In this document: positions 63,500 to 64,000 of the stretch, piece after piece
How the letters are laid out: every line of letters starts with the position of its first letter
How positions within the stretch are numbered: the first letter of the stretch is position 1
From: Methylobacillus arboreus
GTDB taxonomy: Bacteria > Pseudomonadota > Gammaproteobacteria > Burkholderiales > Methylophilaceae
DNA: 64,000 nucleotides
Direction: 5' to 3'
Assembly: GCF_020532725.1 (NCBI RefSeq)
Contig: NZ_JAJAVC010000003.1
Coordinates: 62,001 to 126,000, forward strand
Translations under genes and position numbers: made by a program
The notes under the pieces: model-generated
Databases searched by the model: none
What the model was told of the DNA's origin: nothing
The model's input: the letters and a program-made list of their open reading frames with translations, nothing else

Positions 63500-63943
63500 A
63501 TGAAAAAATTGCTCAATATGATGAAATGGTTGGCTGTGGCAGTCGTATTCTCGGGCAGCTTAAGTGCTCATGCTACACCTGTGTTTGAGCTGGATGCAGC
63601 GACTACGATTCCTGGCGGATATAAATACAATGTGGCCTTGCTGGCTGGCGAGTATTCCTTGACGCTTGAGGATGTTGACAGCAGCTTTTCCTTCCTGGGC
63701 ATTACCTTGGGTCAAGGGGCAACCCAGCTGGGTTCATTGAGTTTGCTGGGACCTGTGGATCAAGGTACTTTGAACTTCTCCATTTTGACAACTGGCATCT
63801 ACACTGCAGTGCTTTATGCGCAGGGTGGAATTGGCCCGGTAAACTTGGTCATCAGCAGCGTACCTGAGCCTGAAACGGCAGCTATGCTGATGGCCGGATT
63901 GGGTTTGATTGCCTTCAGGATACGGCGCAAGCGCAAGGCATGA
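63500..63943 (+). CDS. Small PEP-CTERM-type protein
   Basis: A 147-residue exported protein with a signal peptide ending at SAHATPVF and a C-terminal VPEPETAAMLMAGLGLIAF followed by RIRRKRK. The middle shows the same layout as the preceding protein (YSLTLEDVDSSFSFLG against YELSLLDYEFPAAFLPG), so they are paralogues. The ATG at 63500 fits the signal peptide and lies 10 bases after the previous stop. A perfect terminator follows. Confidence 0.82.
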   Translation: MKKLLNMMKWLAVAVVFSGSLSAHATPVFELDAATTIPGGYKYNVALLAGEYSLTLEDVDSSFSFLGITLGQGATQLGSLSLLGPVDQGTLNFSILTTGIYTAVLYAQGGIGPVNLVISSVPEPETAAMLMAGLGLIAFRIRRKRKA

Positions 63944-63974
63944 TGGCGCTAGGCGTTCAGTCATTGTAAGATTC

Positions 63975-63998
63975 ATGGGAGCCTAGGCTCCCATTTTT
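63975..63998 (+). terminator. Terminator after the small PEP-CTERM pair
   Basis: ATGGGAGCCT and AGGCTCCCAT form a perfect 20-bp palindrome followed by T's, 31 bases after the stop. Confidence 0.9.
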
Positions 63999-64000
63999 AT

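Overview
The window looks like chromosomal DNA of an obligate methylotrophic betaproteobacterium of the Methylophilaceae, most like Methylobacillus. Three things point there: a complete calcium-type methanol dehydrogenase cluster (mxaFJGIRSACKLD); a betaproteobacterial-style nuoA-N operon followed by a DUF2818 gene; and a methanolan-type eps cluster with exosortase B and PEP-CTERM proteins, as described for Methylobacillus. The assignment rests on recognised families and gene order, not on a database search.

Layout. 1-500: the 5' part of a bestrophin-family channel gene on the minus strand. 501-1012: an AT-rich regulatory region full of short dyads. 1013-15996: nuoABCDEFGHIJKLMN plus DUF2818, on the plus strand, mostly with overlapping ends; the spacers before nuoI, nuoJ and nuoL carry tandem duplications or 20-codon mini-ORFs. 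16023-17434: a NUDIX hydrolase and an NAD-dependent epimerase-like protein, then a terminator. 17795-27411: the mxa cluster. mxaF, J, G and I encode the periplasmic enzyme, its cytochrome cL and an accessory protein; a strong terminator after mxaI separates them from the MoxR/VWA maturation genes mxaRSACKL and mxaD. 27424-29561: a convergent two-gene operon (2OG-Fe(II) oxygenase, then PLP decarboxylase). 29704-29780: tRNA-Val(GAC). 30056-32686: a TonB-dependent receptor flanked by dyads. 33036-34822: two paralogous PEP-CTERM proteins.

34968-52947 is the exopolysaccharide/exosortase locus: a CAAX-type protease, EpsL, priming glycosyltransferase EpsB, EpsD, EpsE (Wza), EpsF (Wzc-like chain length), EpsG (kinase-like), exosortase EpsH, EpsI, Wzx flippase, a nitroreductase-like protein, a pyruvyl transferase, a small 54-codon ORF, a Wzy-like polymerase, two glycosyltransferases and ManC. 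52948-53598 is a gene-poor scar with an IS630-type transposase fragment. 53599-56190 (minus strand) is a four-gene redox operon: cytochrome c, Tat-signal small protein, GMC-like dehydrogenase, small membrane protein. 56620-60054 (minus strand) is rfbBACD for dTDP-L-rhamnose. 60240-62834 carries a secreted GH5 glycosidase and galE. 63013-63943 carries two more small PEP-CTERM-type proteins and a final terminator.

How it fits together. Methanol is oxidised in the periplasm by MxaFI, which passes electrons to cytochrome cL. Complex I (Nuo) uses NADH from formaldehyde and formate oxidation. The eps, rfb, galE and manC genes supply nucleotide sugars and assemble, polymerise and export a polysaccharide. 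EpsH (XrtB) probably sorts the four PEP-CTERM proteins of the window. Base composition drops from the GC-rich nuo genes to the AT-richer eps genes and GH5 gene, and changes abruptly inside galE.
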